From Nemertoderma westbladi (Eukaryota; Xenacoelomorpha; Nemertodermatida; Nemertodermatidae), in NCBI GenBank assembly GCA_032718475.1, contig JAUCBJ010000536.1, positions 1-28,172 of the forward strand: a stretch of DNA of 28,172 nt. The letters are read 5' to 3'. Numbering within the stretch: position 1 is the first letter of the stretch; each line of letters opens with the position of its first letter. This document shows positions 19,293 through 28,172 of the stretch, piece after piece. Below the pieces are notes generated by a model. That model was not told the origin of the DNA. It saw nothing but the letters and a program-made list of their open reading frames with translations, and did not search any database. The translations under genes were made by a program, and so were the position numbers.

Positions 19293-20350
19293 CAATCTGT
19301 CAATGCATCCATCAATCACCTACATCGCCCTGGGTCTATAGCCATGATACAGCCATAGTGTTAGCCGAAATTCCGTCCATCTTCAGGACTTTATCTCTGG
19401 AAATGGAGTGTTTTAGTAATGCAGTAACTAAGAACTGAAACTGAACTGAAGTAATGTAACATGTAATAAGGTTAATACTGTATGTTTTGTTAACTGATCA
19501 CAGTCCTTAATTGCAACTCAAAGGGTCTGTTCACATACTGACATATTACTATGGGAAGGAGAGGGTTTGGGAAGAAATTTTACGTTTGCAAATTTTTTCT
19601 TTTATATTAAATTGTCACATATGGGAGGGGGGTGGGTCCCATAGTTCATAACTGTTGCGTTGACTGCAGTACGAGTACAGTATATTGCGCTAGTTCAAAT
19701 AAAACATTTTGTTGTGAAATTTATCTATCTATTAACTATTTACAAACATGTACATGCGTGTTTATTTAGAAGTTTTAGTAATACCGTAATCTTAAATGTT
19801 CTAACTCAACTTCAGTTCAAACATTGCTTATAATATTACTATAGTAGGCCCTACTACAGTACTAATATATATTTACACTCTTTTGGTCATAGTTAGATAT
19901 CAGGTTACGAATTTATACAGTATGTTAATTAATATAATAATAATAATTACTTAAAAATAATTAATAATGAATGTGAATAATTAATTAATTTCCATTTGTA
20001 ATACTAACGTTCATTTAATAATAATGTGGCAATTTGTAAATTTCTATTTGTAATATTGATGTTTATGTAATACTAATAATTAATTGAATATGGGTTTGCA
20101 ATAATTATTATGTTATTATGTATTATCTCAGTCAACGCAACAGTTATGAATTCAAATCATAAATGTAAACTGTTTTACTGTAATCTAAAACGTAACTCAA
20201 ATACTCTCACTGTATATCTATAATAATACAGTAATTGTAATAGAACAACAAACCTTACCGTATTATTTTATTTCTTCTTATAATAATGTCCAATGCCATA
20301 ACTAGGCTTAGTAGGCTTCCCTGTAAATATAGAAATAAATGATTAATATT
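19293..20350. other. AT-rich intergenic DNA
   Basis: About 1 kb without genes. TAATAA and AATTAATT runs dominate 19920-20110. Confidence 0.5.
19645..20150. repeat. Possible small element with 21-bp inverted ends
   Basis: TTCATAACTGTTGCGTTGAC at 19645-19664 (plus one T) is perfectly inverted at 20130-20150. The enclosed 460 bp is very AT-rich and non-coding. No target duplication is clear, so it may be a MITE or just a paired remnant. Confidence 0.45.
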
Positions 20351-20352
20351 GA

Positions 20353-20490
20353 CTTGCGGCGAGGTGTCCGATAATTTGCGGCGAAATGGCATTCACAGTG
20401 AGACACCTCGCCGCAAGACACCTCGCCGCACATTATCTGCGGCGAGATGACTTGCGGCGAAGTGGCAGTGCGGCGAGGTGACCAGCACCC
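20353..20490. repeat. Clustered GCGGCGA(G/A)(G/A)TG motif, both orientations
   Basis: Seven copies of TGCGGCGA followed by GGTG, AATG, GATG or AGTG lie within about 135 bp: forward at about 20355, 20378, 20439, 20453 and 20470, inverted at about 20403 and 20419. The mixture of inverted and direct copies could form several hairpins. It sits immediately before the LINE fragment. It is GC-rich in AT-rich surroundings and encodes nothing recognisable. Confidence 0.75.
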
Positions 20491-20510
20491 AGGGATAGGC
20501 ATGGGCAGCC

Positions 20511-21055
20511 TTGGATAGGCTTTCCAGGATTTGGAAGTCACCGAGAATTAACCGGAAACTTAAGGTCCGATTATTTAGAGCAGCAGTAGTTCCAGTACTC
20601 CTCTATGGGAATCCATGCTGCGCTCTAACTGCTGAGGACAACAAATCTCTGGATGGTACATTCACAAGAATGCTACGCCGGGTTCATTGTGTCAAGCACA
20701 ATGCACACATCTCCAACCAGACTCTATATAATATTGGAGGTGTCTCATTGCTCCCCCAATGAAGCTTGACACTAGAACAAAGTCGCCTCCGCTTTGCAGG
20801 ACATTGCTTTCGCCTTGAGGACCAGTCAGTGCATAATCTTGTGCTTTGGCAGCCTCATGGAGTGAATAAGCATGGTGGACAGCCCATGACTTTCTTGAGA
20901 CGCATCTTAAAGGACACTGGCCTTGAAGATGCGGATGATCTAACAAATGTCATGGGTGATAGGTAGTTGTGGGCTGTTGCGGCGCAATTTTGTCGATAAG
21001 CCGGCACAGCATTCTTAAAAATGCAGCTGCAATGCTGCATGCCGATCATAGTAGT
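20511..21055 (+). mobile_element. LINE 3' fragment, copy 2 (longest)
   Basis: The translation gives the C-terminal part of a non-LTR retrotransposon polyprotein: KLKVRLFRAAVVPVLLYG, then MLRRVHCV, an in-frame TGA at 20760, RLRFAGHCFR, LVLWQPHG and GGQPMTFLRRILKDTG, then a TAG at 20964. The LLYG motif and the GH-x-x-R-x-x-x-x-x-x-x-x-LVLW region are typical of the segment after the RT domain. It ends in the conserved tail and AGTAGTA at about 21047-21055, as in copy 1. A 6-bp insertion (GGCTGT region, about 20970) is specific to this copy. It lies 178 bp upstream of the LDL-receptor-family start codon. Confidence 0.85.
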
Positions 21056-21232
21056 AGTATATAGGCTAATACGCCCTCCCTACCGCCGGAATAGAGAGTG
21101 GAGACTGTGGACTGTTGTACTGCAATATCCTGCAAGTTTTGGTACGTACCCCGGTTCTTCTTCAGTCTGTCAGTTACAGAGTTACTGCTGTACGCGTGTA
21201 CGGCTGTAGTTTATCTCTAAAAAATTAATATA
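21056..21232 (+). promoter_or_regulatory. Putative 5' UTR and promoter of the LDL-receptor-family gene
   Basis: The only unique sequence between the LINE tail and the start codon. I see no convincing TATA box or initiator. The ATG at 21233 sits in TATAATGT context. Either the promoter is compact or it lies within or beyond the LINE. Confidence 0.35.
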
Positions 21233-21988
21233 ATGTTTATTTCCCCAATTATTTGGATAATTTCCGTTTTGTTTATTTCCGCAACCGGCACCCTACCCGA
21301 CTGCAACCCAGAAACGTATTTATCCTGCGACGGTAAATGCGTACCACTGGAATGGCATTGCGACGGACAACCGGACTGTGTGGACGGCACGGACGAACCG
21401 ACCGACTGCCGATGCGAAGCGAACCAACTGACCTGCATCGGCGCGATAACCAACCGGACGATCTGTCTGGGGGAGCAGTTTATATGCGACGGCGAGATGG
21501 AATGCCGCGATGGGGAGGATGAGCGCGGCTGTGGGCCGCGGGAGCAGTGCGAGTTCGCGTGCGACCCACAACGCTCGATGTGCATCCCCGCCGTGTGGCG
21601 GTGCGATCGGGATCGGGACTGTCCCGATGGGCGGGACGAAGCCGGGTGTCCCGTCGCCGCCTGTCCCCACAGACAGTTCCAATGCCACTTCGACAGCACC
21701 TGTATAAACGAGGCGTGGTTGTGCGACGGAGAGATTGATTGCGCTGACAAATCCGATGAATCTAACTGTTCACCTGTGAGCGACGCCCTAGAGCCCTGCA
21801 AGGAAGGGCACACTAGATGCGCCCATGACGGCCTCGGCTACCACTACCACACACTCTGTATTCCCAATGAATGGGTCTGTGACGGACATTACGACTGTAA
21901 CCTACTCTTTGAGTCGGGGTTTTCTTCGGATGAGTTTAATTGTACCGGCGAGGAATTGGAGTCGCTACACAACACGGCGTGTGACTCG
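21233..21988 (+). CDS. LDL-receptor-family protein, exon 1 (signal peptide and LA1-5)
   Basis: Encodes residues 1-252 of a predicted 964-residue receptor. Residues 1-20 are a hydrophobic signal peptide (IIWIISVLFISATGT). Five LDL-receptor class A modules follow: C24-C59, C61-C100, C106-C139, C144-C179 and C189-C237. Most end in the calcium-binding D-x-S/G-D-E type sequence (for example DGTDE, DGEDE, KSDE). LA5 is enlarged, with inserted residues around HDGLGYHYH and LLFESGFSS. The exon ends at TCG|GTAAGA, phase 0, just after Cys250 and Ser252, so the first cysteine of LA6 is here and the rest is in exon 2. Class A modules bind lipoproteins and other ligands at the cell surface. Readthrough past 21988 gives only about 28 meaningless residues. 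Confidence 0.93.
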
Positions 21989-22199
21989 GTAAGATATTTA
22001 CTTTCACAGTTAGAAATCGCCTTCGCCGAATCACGGTACCCGTGTGGTCGGTGGTCGGAGTTATTAAATGGGTAATAGAGTAAAAACAAATGTAATAATC
22101 ATATTATTGTAAACATAACATTATAGGCCTCCCGTACGCGTATTCCCAATCCTTACACTACTAGGAACACCTATTGCATTAACACCTGGGATTGGTTAA

Positions 22200-23058
22200 G
22201 GGGGGGCAGGGTTATACTTATACCCCCCTCAGGTAAAATTTTCAAATTGTTGTTTCTTTATTTCACCTAGAACAGAATTTAATGAGGATTACAAATCTGA
22301 ATACCGCTTAGTGAGACCTCTTTCAGTTCTCGAGTTATCACTGTTTTTCCGTATGACGGTCTGTCCGTCAAATTGTCAGAAAGACAGAAGACAGATAGAC
22401 TAGATTCCACCAAAAATTAAAACTGACATCGGAAATGAAATCAGCGACCCCAAAAACCCCAGTGATAAACATTTTAGCTCGTTGGTGTGGGTGTGCATCC
22501 TTCGTGCCAGAAATAATTAACCAACCAGAACACAGTCAGCCAATTTTGGCGGGACGGTTTAAAATTTGAAGGGCATTTTCTCGGAATGACATTTTTAATT
22601 TTCAAATTACTACTCCTCCGTCATTTTTTAACCAATTTTCTTCGTTTATGGCTCATTCGAACGAGCTTTGGAAGCTCTTTTAAAATTATCTTATGGAATT
22701 TTGATAAATATTACATTTTTTTCTAAATTTGCCAATTTTAATTACAAATATGATAATTAATTAATTTAATTAATTAATTAAAATAAAAATGGCTAATTAA
22801 AAATTCTATAAGATAACTTTTGTATAGTCGATCACGCTGAGTCCAAAAAAGTTGGTTTCAAGAAATTTTGACCAAAATTGAGGGACTAGTAGCAATTTTA
22901 GTGAAATCTTTAATTCCGCCGCCAGCCGCTAGGAGGAGGCTATAAATTTTCAAATTTTACTCTAAAGTCTATTTGGCCTTCCACACAAACACTAATTGAC
23001 AGCCATTTTAAAAAAAAGGTTCATGGGGGGTGTATATACCCCCCCCCCCCCCCCCCCC
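22200..23058. mobile_element. TTAA-flanked element in the intron
   Basis: TTAA at 22196-22199 and 23059-23062. The left end is a G tract followed by a TATACCCCCC word. The right end is GGGGGGTGTATA followed by a 21-base C tract, giving a loose inverted terminus. An internal block at about 22292 (AAATCTGAATACCGCT, then CTCTTTCAGTT and GAGTTAT) matches the element at 17687-18415 at an equivalent position. There is no transposase. The terminal match is weaker than in the other copy. Confidence 0.6.
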
Positions 23059-23163
23059 TTAATAAGCTATTATTTGATTGGACGATGAAATCGTGTAAGG
23101 AATGGGGAGAGGGGTCGAACTAGTGTAAGGGTTTTATACTCAGTTGGCAGGTAGAAAGTGTTT

Positions 23164-24237
23164 CAAACGCTGTAAGGAATGGAGAAATTGGGTGAAATCA
23201 TGTAAGGGTTATCTGCCTATTAAACGGTTCATTGCCAGGTTAACAGTAAAAAATATATACGAATAGCAGTATTATACATATATTTAGAGTGGAAATAATG
23301 TTGTATAAAGAATCGTTTTACACACCATTTACTCCTTGAATTTTCCGATCGAATCTATTATAATAATAAAGTAGTTTTATTGGTAGTATTTAATATTAAA
23401 ATTCATTCATTTATTTTAAATTCATATTTAAAAGCATTTCACAATGTACTGTATGTAAACATAAAAGCTCCAATGAAATAAATTTTTAATTTTTGTAATG
23501 TCCTTTAGCATTTGTTCGATAGGCCTATGCATTTATGTTTGTCGACAGGTTTCTAGAGCGTTTTTTTTCTGCGCGTCAAGTCTTATCAGTACCGCAGGTT
23601 GGCCAGCAACACAGCACGCATCCGTTTACTTCCTAATGGAAGAGCTACTCGTCCGCGCGCTAGTGCAGTTGGATGCACACAAATAGCAGACCGACTATTC
23701 CTAAGCTACTACTACTATAATCGGCCTGCTGCATTGAAACTGCACATTGAGATGCTAAGCCAGCTTAACAAAAACATTTTGTCACCACCCTGCAATCCAC
23801 AATTGGTAAGCCCAATGCAGCGTGCATTAAGAATGTTATGCCGGCTTATCAACAAAGTTGCACCGCCACAACTCCCACTCCCCCATGACTTTCGCGAGAT
23901 TATTCACATCTTCATGGCCAGTGTCCTTTAGGAGGCGTCGCACGAAAGTCATGGGCTGTCCATCATGCTTATTTTCTTCATGGGGCTTCCAAAGCGCAAG
24001 ATTGTGCACTGGCTGGGCCTCACGGCGAAAAACAATGTCCAGCAAAGGAATGTATCCCTAGACACTAGTAGCCAATGTTCCAATCGTTTTAGCTTACTCA
24101 TGCAGCCTTATATAAATCATAACCCTATGCCTAATATAATATAACATGTTAGTCTAACTATCTCTACTCTTCTAATACTTTTGGTATAATAATCCATACA
24201 TGATTTCACCCCATTTATCCATTCCTTACAGCGTTTG
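23164..24237. repeat. Inverted-repeat pair around the intronic LINE
   Basis: Arms at 23164-23208 and 24193-24237 share CAAACGCTGTAAGGAATGGA and GGTGAAATCATGTA in inverted orientation. About 0.98 kb separates them and includes the LINE fragment. This may be another foldback-type element carrying a later LINE insertion. The outer limits are not defined. Confidence 0.6.
23706..24053 (-). mobile_element. LINE 3' fragment, copy 3
   Basis: On the minus strand from about 24050 to 23836 the translation is the same LINE C-terminus: AQPVHNLALWKPH, then GQPMTFVRRLLKDTGHED and ELWRCNFVDKPA. It is more diverged than copies 1 and 2 and has about 75 extra bases before the trinucleotide tail, (CTA)n at 23706-23717. 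It lies antisense in the intron of the LDL-receptor-family gene. Confidence 0.8.
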
Positions 24238-24423
24238 GAACGTTTAAAGACTTTATTGAAACCTGCTCCTTTCTAGAAATGTAGAATTTAACATTGAGGG
24301 GGATATTTATTCGTCGAGATAGGATTTGCGTCCAGCCCCCCCCCCCCCTGCCTCTCCTTAATACAACAACCAATTTTTAGAAAGCCATTTTTCGTATTTA
24401 TTTAAAAATATTTGCACTTTCAG

Positions 24424-26562
24424 GTTGGTTCATTCTCCTGCCGACCCTCTACTAGATGTATCCCAGATATCTACGTCTGCGATGGACACATCGACTGCGA
24501 CGATGGCGCCGACGAAATGAGATGCCGAGACCCGAACCGGTGCCACGACGGGGGTATGTTCGCCTGTCTAGAGAGCGCAGAGTGTGTGGAGTGGGAGCGG
24601 CAATGTGACGGGTTCGTAGACTGCGTCGACGGATCGGACGAGCGTAGCGAGGGCTGTAAGTGGGGCACAGGTCTACAAAACGGTGGGTTAGTGAATGGAA
24701 CCAACGTTGGGTTAGTGGTTACCAATGGAACCGTTAATGGATCAGATCTACCTAAAAGCGAGTTAAATGTATCTATGAATGGATCTCTGATTGCACTCAT
24801 CAACGGGTCTGTGGTTGCACCCACGGGCAACCGATGTGCCGACGGGTTCTGGCGTTGTCCTTCCGACTCCGTCTGCATCCTTAACGCTCGCCTCTGCGAC
24901 GGACACGTTGATTGCGAAGGCGGCGCGGACGAGACGCCGGTGTTCTGCGGGATAAACGAATGCGAGATGGGGAACGGGATGTGCGGGGAGGTGTGCGTGG
25001 ACCTGCGGATCGGGTGGGAGTGTCGGTGTGGATCGGCGGCGAGACGCCTCCTAGCGGACGGCATCAGTTGTGGCTCGGTCTGCGACGCGCCGGGCATCTG
25101 CTCCGGGCAGCCGTGCGTCGCCTCGGATACCGAAGGGGCGCGGTGCCGCTGCCTGGAAGGGTTCGCGCTGGAGGGCTCGCGGTGCGTCGGGGCCGGCCCG
25201 GAACGAGTCGCGTTCGCTTCCCTCGACCGGGTCCACACGCTCCCCGACGCCGCCGGGAGTCTCACGCTGGCCGGCGCGCGCAACGTCCGCTCGTTCGACT
25301 TACATCCCCGGTACCTCGTGTGGATCGACGGATTCCTCCAGTCGTTGTTCGCGCGACCGCGCGGCGACGACCGCGCGGTCGCGGTGTTGGCCGCGGGTTT
25401 GGGCCAGCCGGAGTGCGTGGTGGCGGACCCGGTGTACGACCTGGTCTACTGGGTGGACTCCCGTCCCGGCACCATCGAGGTTGTCTCCCTGGGCGCCCCG
25501 CCCCGTCGACGTGTGCTGCTGGGCCCGGGGCTGCCGCGCCCGCGCGCCCTAGCCCTGGTCGCCCGGCTCGGCTGGATGTTCTGGTCGGATTGGGGCGAGT
25601 CGGCCTACATCGGGAGGGCCGCGATGGACGGGTCTGAGATGACCCGTCTGGTAACCCATCGAGTGGGTCGCCCTCACGGGTTGACGGTGGACCGGGTTCT
25701 GGGTCGGGTCTACTGGCTCGACGGGTCTACTCTCTCCTCCGTGGATTACTCGGGCGACTTCCGGATCGAGTCTCATCTCCTCCACGTGTCGAACCCGTTC
25801 TCCTTGGCGGTTCACGGGGATTCCGTGTTCTGGAGCAACTCTGGTTCACGTCGTCGTCACGGCGCTAGAAGCTCCGTCCACCGTTGCGACCGGTTCGTGT
25901 GCACCGAGACGACACACCAGCTGATCCGAGGGGGTCTACCGCCCCGTCCGGTCGAGGTCCGAGTCTACGGAGGGGCCGAGGACCACGTTGCCATGGAGAC
26001 AACCAATGAGTGCGCCTCCTGGGCCGACGTGTGTCCCCATTTATGCGTGCCGACGCATCGAGACACCGCTGGGGGCGTCTGGAGCAGCCCCGCGGGGCCA
26101 GCCTGTCTCTGCGCCGATGGTTTCCGCTTAGAGGGTCAGCAATGTCTACCGCAAGTCGGGTTAGAACCCACCAGTGAGAAGGTCGACCATATTAAACCCA
26201 CAGAGAACCCGTTGACTTCCAATATGTTTGGCGTTAAGGTTATAGTCGGGACTTTGGCGGCGTTCCTTTTCGTTTGTCTGCTGGTTATATTCGGTGTCCA
26301 ATGGAAGGGCTCGGTGGTCCGCAGAGCCCCGCAGCAGAACGTATTCGATTTCAGTAACCCAATTTACTCCAAGACCCTTTCAATCTCCTACTCGCACACC
26401 TCGGTCGCCGAGACGCCCAAGAGACCCAGAAAACCTCTGTGGTCCTGGTTCCATTCGTTGCTAGGACGACGTGTACTTCATAGGGAGGATAGACAATATT
26501 CCCATCTGCAATCGTTAACTCTAGCTGGTAGTTTGGATAGAGGGACTGAAACAAACCTGTAA
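24424..26562 (+). CDS. LDL-receptor-family protein, exon 2 (LA6-8 to cytoplasmic tail)
   Basis: Encodes residues 253-964. LA6 (C250-C286), LA7 (C292-C330), an unusual Asn-rich linker (331-389), LA8 (C390-C427), two EGF modules (C432-C468 and C472-C506), a six-bladed YWTD-type propeller (about 512-777, with LVWID, VYWVD, MFWSDW, VYWLD and VFWSN), a third EGF module (C782-C826), a transmembrane helix (about 853-877) and a tail of about 85 residues. The tail carries FSNPIY (895-900), the F-x-N-P-x-Y signal for clathrin uptake and adaptor binding. Eight class A modules in the order LA-EGF-EGF-propeller-EGF-TM-tail match the VLDLR plan; LDLR has seven. The three vertebrate paralogues cannot be told apart here, so no symbol is given. 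The Ser/Thr-rich O-glycan stretch before the membrane is almost absent. The stop overlaps a GTAAGT. Confidence 0.94.
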   Translation, partial: VGSFSCRPSTRCIPDIYVCDGHIDCDDGADEMRCRDPNRCHDGGMFACLESAECVEWERQCDGFVDCVDGSDERSEGCKWGTGLQNGGLVNGTNVGLVVTNGTVNGSDLPKSELNVSMNGSLIALINGSVVAPTGNRCADGFWRCPSDSVCILNARLCDGHVDCEGGADETPVFCGINECEMGNGMCGEVCVDLRIGWECRCGSAARRLLADGISCGSVCDAPGICSGQPCVASDTEGARCRCLEGFALEGSRCVGAGPERVAFASLDRVHTLPDAAGSLTLAGARNVRSFDLHPRYLVWIDGFLQSLFARPRGDDRAVAVLAAGLGQPECVVADPVYDLVYWVDSRPGTIEVVSLGAPPRRRVLLGPGLPRPRALALVARLGWMFWSDWGESAYIGRAAMDGSEMTRLVTHRVGRPHGLTVDRVLGRVYWLDGSTLSSVDYSGDFRIESHLLHVSNPFSLAVHGDSVFWSNSGSRRRHGARSSVHRCDRFVCTETTHQLIRGGLPPRPVEVRVYGGAEDHVAMETTNECASWADVCPHLCVPTHRDTAGGVWSSPAGPACLCADGFRLEGQQCLPQVGLEPTSEKVDHIKPTENPLTSNMFGVKVIVGTLAAFLFVCLLVIFGVQWKGSVVRRAPQQNVFDFSNPIYSKTLSISYSHTSVAETPKRPRKPLWSWFHSLLGRRVLHREDRQYSHLQSLTLAGSLDRGTETNL

Positions 26563-26639
26563 GTAGAAGGAGATCCGTCCTTGTTGGGTTGAAGTTTGTT
26601 GTAGTAAGAATATCTAGGATATATTTTGGGGCTAGACCA

Positions 26640-27930
26640 TTTATGGCTTTCCAGGTGAGTAATGCGATCTTGTAGTCAATACGGTATCAGGCAGGAAGCC
26701 AATGTAGGTTGCGGAGCGTTGGGGTTATGTGGGAGAACCGCTAACTGGCTATCTGGAGTCGTCTAATGGAGTGGTCTGGCAGACCGTACAATAGGCTGTT
26801 GTTTTTATCAAGCCGTGATATTATGAGCGAGTTTACAAGCTTCCTTGTGTTATCGCCAGTTAGGTGACACCTGATTTGTCTGATATCACGTAGGTGATAA
26901 TTGAGAGATGCAGCTGTGGCGGTTATTTGTTGCTCCATGCGAACTCCGCTATCTATCTTGACTCCAACTGTTGTTATAGCTGACTGAGAGTGAATGACTT
27001 TTCCTCCTAATTCGATTGAGAAACTAGTTGCAAATTCGTGGAATTCAGCTCCACGGCCAACAAGTAAAATGTCAGATTTGTCGTCATTTAGTTTTAGTTT
27101 TAAATGATCCAAGGTCACCTTTATTGAATTTACGCATGTTTTATTGACAGTGTCAGTGCTTCGTAGTCTAATGGCTCGAAAACTAAGTAGAGTTGGTTAT
27201 CATCAGCATATACATGGTAGCCAATGGGCAGTGCGTCGCAGGTTGTTGCTACTGGGGGGAGGCAATAAATAACGAATAATATCGCTCCCAATAGGGACCT
27301 TGAGGTAGTCCAGATAGAAGCTGGATAACTCTTGATTTCTTACCGTTTATAGTCACTACGAATGACCGATCCCGTAGATATGGACTCGAACCATTTGTAG
27401 ACAGTTCCACTTATTCCTATGTGATGAAGTTTTTCAAGTAGAATGTCATTGTCTACTAAATCGAAGGCAGCAGACTGATCAAGTAGGATGAGCGCGGAGA
27501 TATTCTCAGTCTATTATGCGTGTTAAATCATTATGTAAGCGACAAAGTACTGTTTCAACAGAGTGGTGTTTTCTATATCCAGAGACGAATTTTGGGATAT
27601 GTTTCTCAGTTTCTAGAAAATCGCCAAGTTGCACGCCAACGTGTTTCTTAATGACTTTGGACAGGAATGACAAACTTGAAACTGGTCGGTAGTTTTTGAA
27701 ATTCTCTGTGTCCAAACTACGTCTTTTAAGCAGAGGCCGAAGAGTTGCTTGTTTACCGTTAGTTGGAAATTCTCCAAGTATGAGTGAAGCTTTCACAATT
27801 TCGTTAACTATGGGTAATTGGGTAACCATGCTTTTGACACCTTCTTTAGAATATACGTCGGTATAGGGTCTAGTGTGCATGATGTTGGGTTTATTAGTGA
27901 ACTGATCTTTGTGGTATCTTCCAATAAAGG
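26640..27930 (-). pseudogene. CR1-like non-LTR retrotransposon reverse transcriptase, decayed
   Basis: Read leftward from about 27930. LDPIPTYIL (about 27870, in a different frame from what follows), NGKQATLRPLLKR, NYRPVSSLSFLSKVI, SGYRKHHSVETVL, then AAFDLVDNDIL and LPQGP near 27290, the catalytic YADD at about 27198-27209, KLKLNDDKSDILLVGRG, and RLDKNNSLLYGLPDHSIRRL near 26760. The order and wording are those of CR1/L2-superclade LINEs, whose RT copies RNA onto nicked chromosomal DNA. At least three frame changes and several stops break it. The endonuclease part is missing, so it is 5'-truncated. The non-coding stretch down to about 26580 may be its 3' region, starting only about 20 bp after the LDL-receptor-family stop codon. 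Confidence 0.88.
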
Positions 27931-28172
27931 TATTTTGAAGTACCGGTATTTCATTTTGATGGGATACCTTCTGTTACATTTTGTGTAAATTAAAGCTCTA
28001 AAGCGCTTCCTAAAAATAAAATTTTAATTTTTTTTCGGAAAAGGTCATGAAAGTCGGTCGTAAAAAATGTTATTAACATTGAAATTCGGGAAACTGCGAA
28101 ACATGATATTTACTTAACGAACCAAACCAATAAAGGCTCATGCAAGCCGCAATGGTCGTTCTAGTGGGTCTA
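27931..28172. other. Intergenic DNA at the window end
   Basis: AT-rich sequence beyond the recognisable RT. No coding match was seen. Confidence 0.45.

Larger units (their letters stand above)
21989..24423 (+). other. Intron of the LDL-receptor-family gene
   Basis: 2,435 bp from GTAAGA to TTTGCACTTTCAG, phase 0 at both ends. It is filled mostly by mobile DNA: a TTAA element, an inverted-repeat pair and a LINE copy. A C tract and a repeat shared with 7092-7124 lie at 24323-24350. Confidence 0.9.

Noticed and set aside
24471-25283. Long antisense frames over the LDL-receptor-family exons
   Set aside because: They mirror a strong coding region that is GC-rich and stop-poor on both strands. The sense strand carries clear modules and the antisense frames carry none.

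Overview
The window is animal nuclear DNA. Two bilaterian-type protein genes lie in AT-rich sequence packed with transposable elements: an RNF11-type RING ubiquitin ligase (3209-3883) and an LDL-receptor-family gene in two exons (21233-21988 and 24424-26562). A GT-AG spliced intron, CR1-like retrotransposon remains, a P-superfamily THAP transposon, TTAA-flanked elements and minisatellites all argue for an invertebrate metazoan. The scattered AGGCCTA words and the protein types lean weakly towards a marine deuterostome, but no single feature fixes the lineage.

Layout. 1-3200: AT-rich DNA with a 19-bp minisatellite, a 195-bp hairpin, GTTGCCGAAA repeats and a long G tract. 3209-3883: intronless RNF11-like gene. 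4675-6790: 15-bp minisatellite of about 140 units. 6800-8650: AT-rich DNA with a GGGATCCCGA repeat. 8657-8957: 3' end of a LINE. 9021-13554: an old foldback element whose arms were broken by later insertions, one of which is itself an inverted-repeat element enclosing an intact 258-codon reverse-transcriptase C-terminal ORF. 15418-19284: a complete P-superfamily element with 62-bp terminal inverted repeats and a perfect 8-bp target duplication. It holds a broken THAP transposase, a 729-bp TTAA element and a probable 126-bp Helitron-like insert. 20353-21055: GCGGCGA repeats and a second LINE copy. 21233-26562: the LDL-receptor-family gene, whose 2.4-kb intron holds another TTAA element and a third LINE copy. 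26640-27930: a frameshifted CR1-like reverse transcriptase on the minus strand.

How the genes work. The two host genes are not an operon and have no evident functional link, although both products act at membranes: RNF11 is a lipid-anchored endosomal ubiquitin-ligase adaptor, and the LDL-receptor-type protein is an endocytic receptor with an FxNPxY internalisation motif.

The most notable structures are the layered transposons. Removing the TTAA element from the P element, with one TTAA copy, leaves the transposase reading phase unbroken at that point. The symmetric arms of the foldback element show exactly where later insertions landed. A short CTCF-like word (core CTAGCGG/CCGCTAG) recurs in several of the small elements and their relics.
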